Positions 1-6,103 of a stretch of DNA of 6,729 nucleotides are shown here, piece after piece; position 1 is the first letter of the stretch; each line of letters opens with the position of its first letter. The position numbers and the translations under genes are program-made. The notes beneath the pieces were generated by a model. The model ran no database searches, had not been told where the DNA came from, and saw only the letters and a program-made list of their open reading frames with translations. This DNA is from Chloroflexota bacterium (GTDB lineage: Bacteria; Chloroflexota; Anaerolineae; J102): contig JAADFV010000125.1 of NCBI GenBank assembly GCA_013152695.1, positions 1 through 6,729 of the forward strand, given 5' to 3'.

Positions 1-182
1 CAAATCTAGCTTGAGGTTGCGTAGGAGGTGGGGTCGGTGCTGCATGGGTTTGGATGATATATGGGTATTGTAGCAAAGTGGGTCTTGCTCTTTGAAGCAT
101 CTATCTACTTTTCGGCCGGCTTGACAGTTTCGTCGTTTCGGGGCACGATCATCGTGGGTTCCCGCTCCCCCATCAACGTCCC
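1..182. other. Left-edge non-coding or unresolved segment
   Basis: No gene can be supported here. One plus-strand frame is open from the left edge to a TAG at 71-73 (23 codons) and could be the tail of an upstream gene. Two minus-strand frames are also open to the edge, from ATGs complementary to 43-45 and to 98-100, and could be the start of a divergent gene. None gives a recognisable peptide, so the strand of the neighbour cannot be decided from this window. The right-hand part would carry the promoter and leader of the FHA-LysM gene. Confidence 0.4.
121..149 (+). promoter_or_regulatory. Weak candidate promoter for the FHA-LysM gene
   Basis: A consensus -35 hexamer TTGACA lies at 121-126. 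A poor -10 match (CACGAT, 3 of 6) sits 17 bp later at 144-149. The -35 is exact but the -10 is weak, so this is only a candidate. The leader to the ATG at 183 would be about 25-30 nt and shows no clear Shine-Dalgarno sequence. Confidence 0.25.
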
Positions 183-1454
183 ATGCCGTACCTCATCCTT
201 CCCAATGGCCGACAGGTTTCAGTCAACAGGCCAAACCTGATTATTGGCAGTGACGCCGTCTGCGATCTCAGGTTGGTGGACAATCTGGTCGCACCTCGCC
301 ACGCCATTATCCAGTTCGATGGCCAGCACTGGCGCGTGGCCAAGCTCAACTTGAATGCGGTCTTGTGGCTCAATGGCCGGCCCTTGCAGGCCATGACCAT
401 TTTGCACGATGGCGATCAGCTCTGGGTGGGGGAAACTCGCTTACTGTGGCGTGAGCACGATGAGCCGATCACGGTAGAATCTCGGCCAAGATCCAATACA
501 AAAACCTTGCTCTATGCTCTGACTCTCGTCATTGCCCTCCTTTTCGGGCTTTGGGGGGCCTGGACCGTCTTTTCGGACTATTTTGGTACCGACGACACAA
601 CCCATATCACCTATTCCTTACCCAATGACGGGGGTCAGGCACAAACAACACCGCTCGCGTTTGCGGAGACTCCCCCTCTCCACACTCTTGTCGTACCCGC
701 TCCCACCCGCACGGCTACACCCACCTCTACGCCTTCGCCGACATCCCAACCCCTCCTTCCCTCGCCCACGCCCACCCTCACCCCTGCTTTAGCTGAGAGC
801 ACTGCCACCCTGACAGCGACTTTAGGCATAACTACTCCCCTTGCTGAAACAGCAGGGACACAATTGAGTACGCTCACCCCGACCATTTCACCCACAGCGA
901 CCACCAAACCGACCAAAACCAAAATCAAAACGCCTCGTAATCGCTCGCAAAAAAATACCTGTACCCCTAAACCTCCCCAGGGCTGGCGCCGCATCACCGT
1001 GCAAAGAGGACAAACGCTTTCCTTACTGGCCCAGACCCATCGCACGACCGTGTCACGCCTGAAAAACGTCAACTGCCTGAGCAGTGATCTTATTCTCGTA
1101 GGTCAACATTTGTGGGCACCCGCATTACCAACACCCACGCCCCGACCTCCTCGAAAGCGTACTAAAACCCCCACACCCACGTCCCTTCCCACCCACACTC
1201 CCATTTCACCTACAGAAACACCGATTTCGCCCGGTGAAACGCCCGTTCCTCCCACCGAAACACCAACGTCACCCACCGACACCCCCATTCCACCCACTAA
1301 CACTCCTGTCCCGCCCACAAACACACCGCTTCCTCCCACCAACACCCCCATCCCTCCTACGAATACACCTGTTCCTCCCACCAACACGCCCCTTCCTCCG
1401 ACCAACACGCCTGTCCCCCCCACCGATACGCCTATTCCCACAGCTACACCATGA
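183..1454 (+). CDS. Membrane-anchored FHA-like / LysM protein with Thr-Pro heptad tail
   Basis: A 423-residue protein. Residues 1-91 align with the FHA fold (IIGS at 20-23, PRHAII at 38-43, WLNGRPL at 62-68, [10 protein letters not shown] at 74-83). A basic stretch (101-107) precedes one TM helix at about 108-130, which by the positive-inside rule puts the FHA domain in the cytoplasm and the rest outside. A Thr/Ser/Pro linker (about 163-260) leads to a LysM domain (about 268-313), the peptidoglycan/chitin-binding fold, flanked by C260 and carrying C298, which might form a disulfide. Residues 339-422 are 12 Thr-Pro heptads. The ATG at 183 is the only usable start: the frame is open back to a stop at 93-95 but has no other ATG, GTG or TTG, and the FHA strand begins at once. 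Canonical FHA phosphothreonine contacts are altered (S23 where Arg is usual, A37-P38 where Ser-Arg is usual, no S/T-N-G before N64-G65), so phosphopeptide binding is doubtful. An envelope-anchoring or sensing role is inferred. Confidence 0.88.
   Translation: MPYLILPNGRQVSVNRPNLIIGSDAVCDLRLVDNLVAPRHAIIQFDGQHWRVAKLNLNAVLWLNGRPLQAMTILHDGDQLWVGETRLLWREHDEPITVESRPRSNTKTLLYALTLVIALLFGLWGAWTVFSDYFGTDDTTHITYSLPNDGGQAQTTPLAFAETPPLHTLVVPAPTRTATPTSTPSPTSQPLLPSPTPTLTPALAESTATLTATLGITTPLAETAGTQLSTLTPTISPTATTKPTKTKIKTPRNRSQKNTCTPKPPQGWRRITVQRGQTLSLLAQTHRTTVSRLKNVNCLSSDLILVGQHLWAPALPTPTPRPPRKRTKTPTPTSLPTHTPISPTETPISPGETPVPPTETPTSPTDTPIPPTNTPVPPTNTPLPPTNTPIPPTNTPVPPTNTPLPPTNTPVPPTDTPIPTATP
1197..1448 (+). 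repeat. Coding array of 12 Thr-Pro heptads (21-bp units)
   Basis: Twelve consecutive units of consensus TP-x-x-PT-x occupy residues 339-422 of the FHA-LysM protein. The first four are looser ([28 protein letters not shown]). The next run is ordered [21 protein letters not shown] and is repeated exactly once more at protein level, giving a 21-residue super-repeat at 1281-1343 and 1344-1406. At DNA level the copies differ mainly at third codon positions, so this is an old array maintained as protein. Such tails are probably extended, flexible, wall-spanning spacers and possible glycosylation targets (inference). Confidence 0.9.
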
Positions 1455-1460
1455 AGACGC

Positions 1461-1480
1461 CGACAAACCGCCGTTTGCCG
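1461..1480. terminator. Weak stem-loop between convergent genes
   Basis: The 38-bp gap between the two convergent stop codons holds CGACAAAC (1461-1468) and GTTTGCCG (1473-1480), an 8-bp stem with one A-C mismatch and a 4-nt loop. There is no T-tract on either side, so it is a marginal terminator candidate, plausible mainly because of its position. Confidence 0.25.
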
Positions 1481-1492
1481 CTAAGAAGGGTT

Positions 1493-2197
1493 CTAAGGGT
1501 TCTCTCCTGTGAGGATGGCAATGGAACGATCGACAGCGATACGTTCTTCATCGGTAATGGGTTCATCACGAAAACGATAGTCCTTTTTGCGAATGAACTC
1601 CTGTAGGGCCTGAGTCACCTCTTGCCATAGCTGCACATGCAGCTCGATCAAAGCGGTGCCTACCTTACTATTCCTGGGAACCTGTTGCAGGGATGCCAAC
1701 AAATGGGGGCGGCATAAGCCACCGGATGTGTGCAGAAGTGCCTCCAGATCCTGGAAAAAATACTCGATCAGCGTCATGATTGCTCTATTCTCGGCGGCGC
1801 GCTCCTGTTGGCACGCAGGACAAGGTGCATCGGCCGCTCCTGACGAGCTTTGCGGAACGTCGCCCTTGAGCTTTCGACTCAGCCAGCTGGATGAAGAAGG
1901 ATGGGGAGAGTTCGTTTGAAGTTGGTGTAAAGCCTCTTGCAGAATGGCATTCTGTAAAATCGCCACCCCCAAACGCTCTCCCGGAAAGCTCAACATGGCA
2001 AGGCTATGCCGCTGGCATAGACCGATCGAATGAGTCAGCTTTGCCCGCATTCCCGGATCATTGACCGACTCCCACAACAAAGAATCGAGATAAGTATGCC
2101 CTGCATGCCGGCCAATATGACAAATCGGACATCCTTGATGTTCGTTAAGGACATCGTGAAGTTGGTGATAAGCTGTGCTAGGTGATTTTGGGCTCAT
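1493..2197 (-). CDS. DUF6062-like protein with duplicated CPxC / GLCxxH modules
   Basis: A 234-residue soluble protein without signal peptide or TM segment. It contains two similar modules: CPIC at 23-26 with GLCQRH ending in C61 and H64, then CPAC at 126-129 with GLCRPH ending in C162 and H165. The spacing between second and third cysteine is nearly the same (35 and 33 residues), and the segments between are helical with similar patterns (LDSLLWE..., MTLIEYF...). This suggests an internal duplication with two possible C3H metal sites, probably zinc. The ending FRDEPITDEE...DRSIAILTGE resembles proteins known as DUF6062 in Chloroflexota and Firmicutes, recognised from memory. The molecular function is unknown. 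The start at 2197 is supported by AAGG six nt upstream. The gene lies 96 bp downstream of the class V aminotransferase on the same strand, so co-transcription is possible; a TAAAAT hexamer in the gap (complement of 2260-2265) lacks a good -35. Confidence 0.8.
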   Translation of the reverse strand: MSPKSPSTAYHQLHDVLNEHQGCPICHIGRHAGHTYLDSLLWESVNDPGMRAKLTHSIGLCQRHSLAMLSFPGERLGVAILQNAILQEALHQLQTNSPHPSSSSWLSRKLKGDVPQSSSGAADAPCPACQQERAAENRAIMTLIEYFFQDLEALLHTSGGLCRPHLLASLQQVPRNSKVGTALIELHVQLWQEVTQALQEFIRKKDYRFRDEPITDEERIAVDRSIAILTGENP

Positions 2198-2293
2198 GAA
2201 ATGCCTTACAAAAAAGTGAGCTGAGCACCGAAGTGGAGAATTTTCGGCATTGCTGTGGGATTTTACGAGAGGAAAAGCGGAGAAGAAGCAACG

Positions 2294-3568
2294 TTAGGGT
2301 AAATCAGCCAAGACCGCCAGTAGTTTGTCGACCTCAGCCGCGGTGTTGTAGTGGCTAATACCGATGCGCAACACCCCACCTTTATCGCTCAGACCCAAGC
2401 GTTCGATTACAGAAACCGCGTAAAAGTGCCCGGCGTAGGTGGCAATACCGTGTGCAGCAAGGCGTTGCGAGAGCTCCTCGGGGCTGTAGCCAGCAATACG
2501 GACGGCAGCGGTGGGGGTACGCTCATGTCTCCGTGCCGGATCCGTAATACCGTAGACACGAGCACCAGAAATTTCCCTCAACCCAGACAACAATCTGTCA
2601 AAAAGATCATGCTCGTAAGAAGCGATCGCGGACAAAGCCTGCTTGAGCGCTAAGCGACGGCCACTCAAGCCTGGAAAAGAGCTCGCCTCATCCGCCCCCA
2701 GGGTTGTCCCCAGCCAGGCGAGATAATCGACGGCTGCCGTTGCTCCGGCCAGGCCTTCATGGTTTTGGGTACCGGTCATCCATTTGCCAGGGGGATGAGG
2801 ATCACTGGGGCGCACTTTGTAGGCCGGGATCTGTTCCAGCAATTCATAGCGGCCCCATAACACACCGACATGAGGACCATAAAATTTGTACACCGAGCAG
2901 GCAAGAAAATCGCAATCCAGGGCTTGCACATCGATGCCAGCGTGGGGTGCCAGATGCACGGCATCGACGAAAACCAAAGCGCCAACGGCATGGGCCTGAC
3001 GTACGATCTCGGCTATAGGATTGATCGTGCCCACGGCATTGGAGGCGCCACCCACCGCTACCAACCGCGTGCGTTCGTTGAGTAAGTTCGGTAATTGCTC
3101 GAGTTGCAACGTGCAATCGGCAGGATCGAAATCCAGCCAACGGATCACGATTCCTTGCTCCTGCAAGGCCAACCAAGGCGCGATATTGGCGTCATGATCG
3201 AGACGAGTGACAATCACTTCATCGCCTGCTTGCCAGGTTCGCGCCAAGGCGCGGCTAAGAGCAAAGGTGAGGGTCGTCATGTTGGGCCCAAATACGATCT
3301 CGGCGGCGGAAGGCGCGTTGAGAAAGTCGGCCAATGCCTCGTGGGCAGCTGCCAGGGTCTCATCGGTGCGGCGGGAGGTGAGAAAGGCAGCGTGAGTATT
3401 GGCATTACGCCGGCTGAGATAGTCATTCATGGCCTCGATCACGCTCTGAGTGACCTGGGTACCGCCGGGGCCGTCAAAAAAGACAAGCGGTTGGCCCTGA
3501 TCGTCGCGCTCTTGCAGTGCAGGGAAGTGGCTGCGAATGAGGGTGGGATTATAGGATGATGCTGGCAT
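2294..3568 (-). CDS. Cysteine desulfurase-like PLP enzyme, aminotransferase class V (VC1184-type)
   Basis: A full-length 424-residue fold-type I PLP enzyme of the NifS/SufS superfamily. Recognisable elements are FFDGPGGTQV (30-39), NANTHAAF (55-62), FGPNMTTLTF (93-102), LDHDAN with ring-stacking H125 (123-128), SNAVGT (176-181), FVDAVH with PLP-nitrogen partner D202 (200-205), the Schiff-base lysine K228 in CSVYKFYGPH (224-233), GTQNHE (266-271) and the C-terminal RIGISHYNT (401-409). These match the subfamily modelled as VC1184-type cysteine desulfurase-like proteins. The SufS active-site cysteine in GHHC is absent: the matching loop reads AGHFYAV (379-385), and the only cysteines are C152, C219 and C224. 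Persulfide-type desulfuration is therefore unlikely; C-S lyase, lyase or aminotransferase chemistry on an unknown amino acid is more plausible. The start at 3568 has GGAG (complement of 3575-3578) six nt upstream. The product is cytosolic. Confidence 0.92.
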   Translation of the reverse strand: MPASSYNPTLIRSHFPALQERDDQGQPLVFFDGPGGTQVTQSVIEAMNDYLSRRNANTHAAFLTSRRTDETLAAAHEALADFLNAPSAAEIVFGPNMTTLTFALSRALARTWQAGDEVIVTRLDHDANIAPWLALQEQGIVIRWLDFDPADCTLQLEQLPNLLNERTRLVAVGGASNAVGTINPIAEIVRQAHAVGALVFVDAVHLAPHAGIDVQALDCDFLACSVYKFYGPHVGVLWGRYELLEQIPAYKVRPSDPHPPGKWMTGTQNHEGLAGATAAVDYLAWLGTTLGADEASSFPGLSGRRLALKQALSAIASYEHDLFDRLLSGLREISGARVYGITDPARRHERTPTAAVRIAGYSPEELSQRLAAHGIATYAGHFYAVSVIERLGLSDKGGVLRIGISHYNTAAEVDKLLAVLADLP

Positions 3569-3606
3569 GGCTGGCTCCGGGAAGAAGAATTGCGGAATTC
3601 GAATTT

Positions 3607-3625
3607 GGGAATTGGGAATTGGGAT
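3607..3625. repeat. Short heptamer tandem repeat (GGGAATT)
   Basis: Two perfect GGGAATT units (3607-3613 and 3614-3620) are followed by a partial third (GGGAT), preceded by related AATTC/AATTT words from 3588. It is too short to be more than a simple-sequence tract in the leader of the aminotransferase gene, though similar heptamer tracts can occur in many intergenic copies per genome. Confidence 0.55.
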
Positions 3626-3686
3626 CCGCGACGATGCGGACGAGTTCAGAAAATAGGGGGTGGTAAGAGAAGTTCATCCCCCTCCA

Positions 3687-3715
3687 AGGATAGTTTCAAT
3701 GGCTTCTGTGGTCAA
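3687..3715 (-). promoter_or_regulatory. Candidate sigma70 promoter for the aminotransferase gene
   Basis: On the minus strand TTGACC (complement of 3710-3715) is followed after 17 bp by TATCCT (complement of 3687-3692), five and four matches to consensus. Transcription would start near 3680 and leave a leader of about 110 nt. An imperfect palindrome, TGTGG...CCACA (3707-3711 and 3720-3724), overlaps the -35 and might be a regulator site. Confidence 0.35.
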
Positions 3716-3741
3716 ATTAGCCACAAGCCCCCAGACCATCC

Positions 3742-3800
3742 CTGAGTCACCGACCCGTCACTTCAGAAAATGACGGGTCTATCGGGGCATCTGGACTCAG
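3742..3800. other. Nested inverted repeats in the divergent region
   Basis: A perfect 9-bp inverted repeat, GACCCGTCA (3752-3760) and TGACGGGTC (3771-3779), encloses a 10-nt A-rich loop. A second perfect pair, CTGAGTC (3742-3748) and GACTCAG (3794-3800), surrounds it. The structure lies between the two outward-facing promoters. No T-tract follows on either strand, so a regulator binding site or structured element fits as well as a terminator. Confidence 0.55.
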
Positions 3801-3846
3801 ACTCATCATCAGGAAAAAAATGATATAAGTACCATTGATGATTTCT

Positions 3847-3876
3847 TTGACACACTAGAGTGGGGATTGGTATGAT
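3847..3876 (+). promoter_or_regulatory. Strong extended -10 sigma70 promoter for the hsdM-remnant / ImmA / PIN unit
   Basis: A perfect -35 TTGACA (3847-3852), an 18-bp spacer and TATGAT (3871-3876, 5 of 6) with the extended -10 dinucleotide TG at 3868-3869. Transcription should start near 3883. It is the best promoter in the window. The nearest intact gene starts 430 bp downstream, so the unit's leader contains the broken hsdM. Confidence 0.75.
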
Positions 3877-3970
3877 GGCCTGTGGGAGCCATCATTCGCA
3901 GTCATTTCCTCTGAAAAACGATTAAGAACACCCAGGAGTACGACAAGGTGCACTCCATCTACCACCATAA

Positions 3971-4324
3971 AATCAGCAACAGGGAAAATCAACCACGAGC
4001 ACCAACAATGGCACCAACTTGGGCTTCGAGAACAAACTCTGGGCCGCAGCCGATAAAATGTGCCGCCATTTGGGTGCCTCCGCATACGCGTATGTCGTCC
4101 CGGCTCCGATCTTCCTCGACTACATCTCTAATGTATTCCAAGGCAAATATGACGAACCCAAGGCTGTTCGCGAAACCAACTACACCGTCCCCGAAGATCG
4201 GAACGAGTATCTGGCGGTCAATATCTTCTGGCTGCCCAAACAAGCCTGCTGGGAAGTACTGCGGCCCAAAGCCCAGGAAGTCGCCATTCAGAAGAACCTG
4301 GAGGTGTTGACCTATGGGAACTAG
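3971..4324 (+). pseudogene. hsdM: Type I R-M methyltransferase (hsdM) remnant with internal deletion
   Basis: The frame 3971-4324 encodes NNGTNLGFENKLWAAADKM, then an IFLDYIS-like segment and EDRNEYLAVNIFWLPKQACW. This is the typical start of HsdM, usually LGFE.KLW.AADKLRGH...EYKHVVLGLIFLKYISD and later EDRDEY.AEN.FWVP. After about residue 85 (counted from the TTG at 4019) it jumps to AIQKNLEVLTYGN and a TAG, which resembles the extreme HsdM C-terminus (...IR.NLE.LGYG). Some 400 central residues, with the SAM-binding FxGxG and catalytic NPPF/Y motifs, are missing against a usual length of about 500. Drift is visible at conserved sites (PAP for LGL, C for R, G for D). No ATG or GTG lies in frame between the stop at 3968-3970 and the TTG at 4019, so the original start may be lost. 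AGGAG at 3934-3938 precedes a GTG at 3948 in another frame. The remnant cannot methylate DNA; its tail may now serve only to couple translation to the next gene. Confidence 0.75.
4298..4309 (+). repeat. Direct repeat copy 1 (hsdM tail / ribosome-binding sequence)
   Basis: CTGGAGGTGTTG occurs here and again at 6028-6039. Both copies encode NLEVL with the preceding codon, carry the GGAGGTG ribosome-binding sequence, and are followed by a stop codon overlapping the next ATG by 11 nt. The copies bracket the ImmA/IrrE-PIN module. Confidence 0.8.
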
Positions 4325-5471
4325 AATAGTGCGCGTCCCGGTCGACCCGCACATGTTGCGTTGGGCACGCCAGCGCGCAGGACAAGACGTTGCAAGTTTA
4401 GAAAAAGCATTCCCCAAAATTGAAGCATGGGAACGAGGCGACGTCCAACCGACTCTCAAGCAGTTGGAACGATTTGCGCGGAAAACGCGTGTACCGCTTG
4501 GTTTCCTATTTCTCGACTCTCCACCGGACGAGCCGCTTCCCATCTCCGATTTTCGCACTATGGCCCAGGCTTCGCACCGCCCCAGCCCGAATTTACTCGA
4601 TACGATTTATATCTGCCAACAGCGTCAGGAGTGGTATCGCGGTTACCTGCAAACCCTTGGTGAAGGGCCGCTACCATTCGTAGGTACGTCCAGCTTGGGT
4701 GATGATCCCATCAAGGTGGCTACAGATATTCGCAGTCATTTACATTTCAACCTCGAAGAGCGAAAAACAATACCCACATGGACGGATGCTTTACGGCGCT
4801 TTATCGAGCAGGCAGAAACCGCGGGTATCCTGGTGATGTCCAGCAGCATCGTAGGCAGCAACACACACAGAAAACTGGATACGGAAGAATTCCGTGGCTT
4901 TACCCTTGTAGATGATATGGCACCCGTGGTTTTCATAAACACTGCCGATAGTAAATCCGCACAAATGTTTACCCTGGCCCATGAACTGGCTCATATTTGG
5001 TTGGGCGAATCCGGTGTTTCGAATGCTAGGATCACTTTTTTCCCAGACGAAGGCGTAGAACGCTGGTGCAACCAGGTGGCTGCTGAATTACTGGTACCTC
5101 TTAAAGCCTTTCTACAGGCCTACCGGCCCAAAGCGAATCTGTACCCAGAATTAAATCGTCTTGCCCGCTACTTCAAGGTCAGCACACTAGTCATTCTGCG
5201 CCGAGTTTACGAAATCGGCGCCCTCAGTCGAGGCGAATTCTGGCAGGCCTATGAGGATGAGTTGGCCCGTCTACAGCAGTTCGAACGAAGCGGCAAGGGG
5301 GGTGGTGATTTCTACCGTACGCTCAATACACGTGTCAGCAAATCCTTTGCCCAGGCACTCGTCGTTAGTACGCTAGAAGGTCAGACTCTGTTCCGCGATG
5401 CGTTCCAGATGCTGGGCATCCGTAAACAGGAGACCTTTCGCAAGTTTGCCCGGGCGTTGGGGGTTGCGTAA
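4314..5471 (+). CDS. HTH-ImmA/IrrE family zinc metallopeptidase (candidate antitoxin partner)
   Basis: A 385-residue protein. Residues about 10-65 form an XRE-like helix-turn-helix region (DPHMLRWARQRAGQD..., IEAWERGDVQPTLKQLERFA), followed by the linker LGFLFLDSPP...ISDFRT (62-82) usual in this family. The gluzincin motif HELAH is at 223-227 (AQMFTLAHELAHIWLG), and ERWCNQVAAELLVP (249-262) is the ImmA second motif, which supplies the third zinc ligand, E249 or a nearby acidic residue. The helical C-terminus (about 305-385, GGGDFYRTLNTRVSKSFAQALV...) is typical of ImmA/IrrE proteins paired with DUF4411. ImmA/IrrE proteins cleave repressors or act as antitoxins; here the encoded neighbour is a PIN-like protein, so toxin control is inferred. 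The start has a perfect GGAGGTG at 4300-4306, seven nt upstream, and overlaps the hsdM remnant's stop by 11 nt. The TAA overlaps the next ATG by 1 nt, so the pair is translationally coupled. All key residues are intact. Confidence 0.9.
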   Translation: MGTRIVRVPVDPHMLRWARQRAGQDVASLEKAFPKIEAWERGDVQPTLKQLERFARKTRVPLGFLFLDSPPDEPLPISDFRTMAQASHRPSPNLLDTIYICQQRQEWYRGYLQTLGEGPLPFVGTSSLGDDPIKVATDIRSHLHFNLEERKTIPTWTDALRRFIEQAETAGILVMSSSIVGSNTHRKLDTEEFRGFTLVDDMAPVVFINTADSKSAQMFTLAHELAHIWLGESGVSNARITFFPDEGVERWCNQVAAELLVPLKAFLQAYRPKANLYPELNRLARYFKVSTLVILRRVYEIGALSRGEFWQAYEDELARLQQFERSGKGGGDFYRTLNTRVSKSFAQALVVSTLEGQTLFRDAFQMLGIRKQETFRKFARALGVA

Positions 5472-5956
5472 TGGCATATCTACTCGATGCGAACGTCTTT
5501 ATCCAGGCCAAAAATCTGCATTATGGTTTTGATTTCTGCCCCGCTTTCTGGGACTGGCTGGTCGTATCCAACGAGCGCGGGATTGTTTTCAGTATTGAAA
5601 AGGTAGGTGATGAAATCGAAGTGGGGAACGACGATCTAGCACAATGGGCCCACGCGCGAGGGAATGGCTTTTTCCTGCCTCCCGACTCGCAGATTGTGCC
5701 CGCATTTGGACAGGTAAGCACTTGGGTCAATACGCAGGGATACGAGCCTGCTGCAATCAACACTTTCTTGCAGGTTGCCGATTACTATTTGATTGCCCAC
5801 GCGCTGGCACATGGTCTCACGGTCGTAACTCATGAGGTGCCTGCCGCTACGAAAAAGAAAGTCAAAATTCCTAACGTCTGCATCGGCTTGCAGATCAAGC
5901 ACCTGACGCCATATGAAATGTTGCGTCGGGAAAGAGCGCGCTTTGTGCTAGGGTAA
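5471..5956 (+). CDS. DUF4411 PIN-like nuclease (candidate toxin)
   Basis: A 161-residue protein of normal length for DUF4411, a PIN-domain relative. YLLDANVFIQAKNLHYGFDFCPAFW begins at residue 3 and supplies the first PIN aspartate, D6. SIEKVGDEIEVGND (41-54) supplies acidic residues (E43, D47, E48), VADYYLIAHAL (102-112) supplies D104, and VVTHE (118-122) supplies E122. KKVKIPNVC (129-137) is the family's C-terminal signature. PIN-domain proteins are metal-dependent ribonucleases and many are the toxins of type II toxin-antitoxin pairs; RNase activity here is inferred. The ATG overlaps the TAA of the ImmA/IrrE gene (TAATG), with a G-run at 5459-5463 as a weak ribosome-binding site, so expression depends on the upstream gene. 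The gene is intact although the flanking R-M genes are broken. Confidence 0.88.
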   Translation: MAYLLDANVFIQAKNLHYGFDFCPAFWDWLVVSNERGIVFSIEKVGDEIEVGNDDLAQWAHARGNGFFLPPDSQIVPAFGQVSTWVNTQGYEPAAINTFLQVADYYLIAHALAHGLTVVTHEVPAATKKKVKIPNVCIGLQIKHLTPYEMLRRERARFVLG

Positions 5957-6027
5957 GCCCCATTAGAAAGAAAACAGGCTTCTACATCGCCAACAATCCC
6001 CGGCGGTGGCTGGAGGATCGAGATAAT

Positions 6028-6039
6028 CTGGAGGTGTTG
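6028..6039 (+). repeat. Direct repeat copy 2 (hsdM-tail-like / ribosome-binding sequence)
   Basis: Second copy of CTGGAGGTGTTG, 1730 bp after the first. It lies at the end of an open frame reading RWLEDRDNLEVLDHGE and a TGA at 6052-6054, against QKNLEVLTYGN-stop in copy 1. The ATG at 6044-6046 overlaps that stop by 11 nt, exactly as at 4314-4324. Confidence 0.75.
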
Positions 6040-6043
6040 GACC

Positions 6044-6103
6044 ATGGGGAGTGAGGGAAAAAGGATAACGCTGGGTGAGGACGTGGATTTCGACCCGGTG
6101 TAG
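6044..6103 (+). pseudogene. Possible hsdS start remnant (19 codons)
   Basis: A short frame, MGSEGKRITLGEDVDFDPV, ends at a TAG (6101-6103). It resembles the start of many HsdS specificity subunits (M.SEGWKR..LGEVVDF.P). GGAGGTG at 6030-6036 gives it a good ribosome-binding site. No further HsdS sequence was recognised downstream. The match is short and from memory, so the call is tentative, but its place after an hsdM-tail-like sequence fits the usual hsdM-hsdS order. Confidence 0.4.

Noticed and set aside
635..1441. Long minus-strand open frames opposite the FHA-LysM gene (635-1072 and 1103-1441), the latter a Gly-Val repeat protein
   Set aside because: They are antisense readings of the Thr/Pro-rich coding repeats; the plus frame has recognisable FHA, TM and LysM parts.
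1197..1448. CRISPR or tandem DNA array
   Set aside because: The 21-bp periodicity comes from protein heptads; units are contiguous, have no spacers and differ at codon third positions.
2228..2247. Small stem-loop (CCGAA...TTCGG) between the aminotransferase and DUF6062-like genes
   Set aside because: Only 5 bp with a 10-nt loop and no T-tract; expected by chance.
3948..4310. Plus-strand frame from a GTG at 3948, preceded by AGGAG, as the real gene
   Set aside because: The HsdM-like residues lie in another frame (3971-4324). The 3948 frame gives a low-complexity product with no family resemblance, though its start signals may be leftovers of the original hsdM start.
3989..4558. Minus-strand frame of 189 residues opposite the hsdM remnant and the ImmA/IrrE start
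   Set aside because: Shadow of the plus-strand coding frames, without recognisable motifs.
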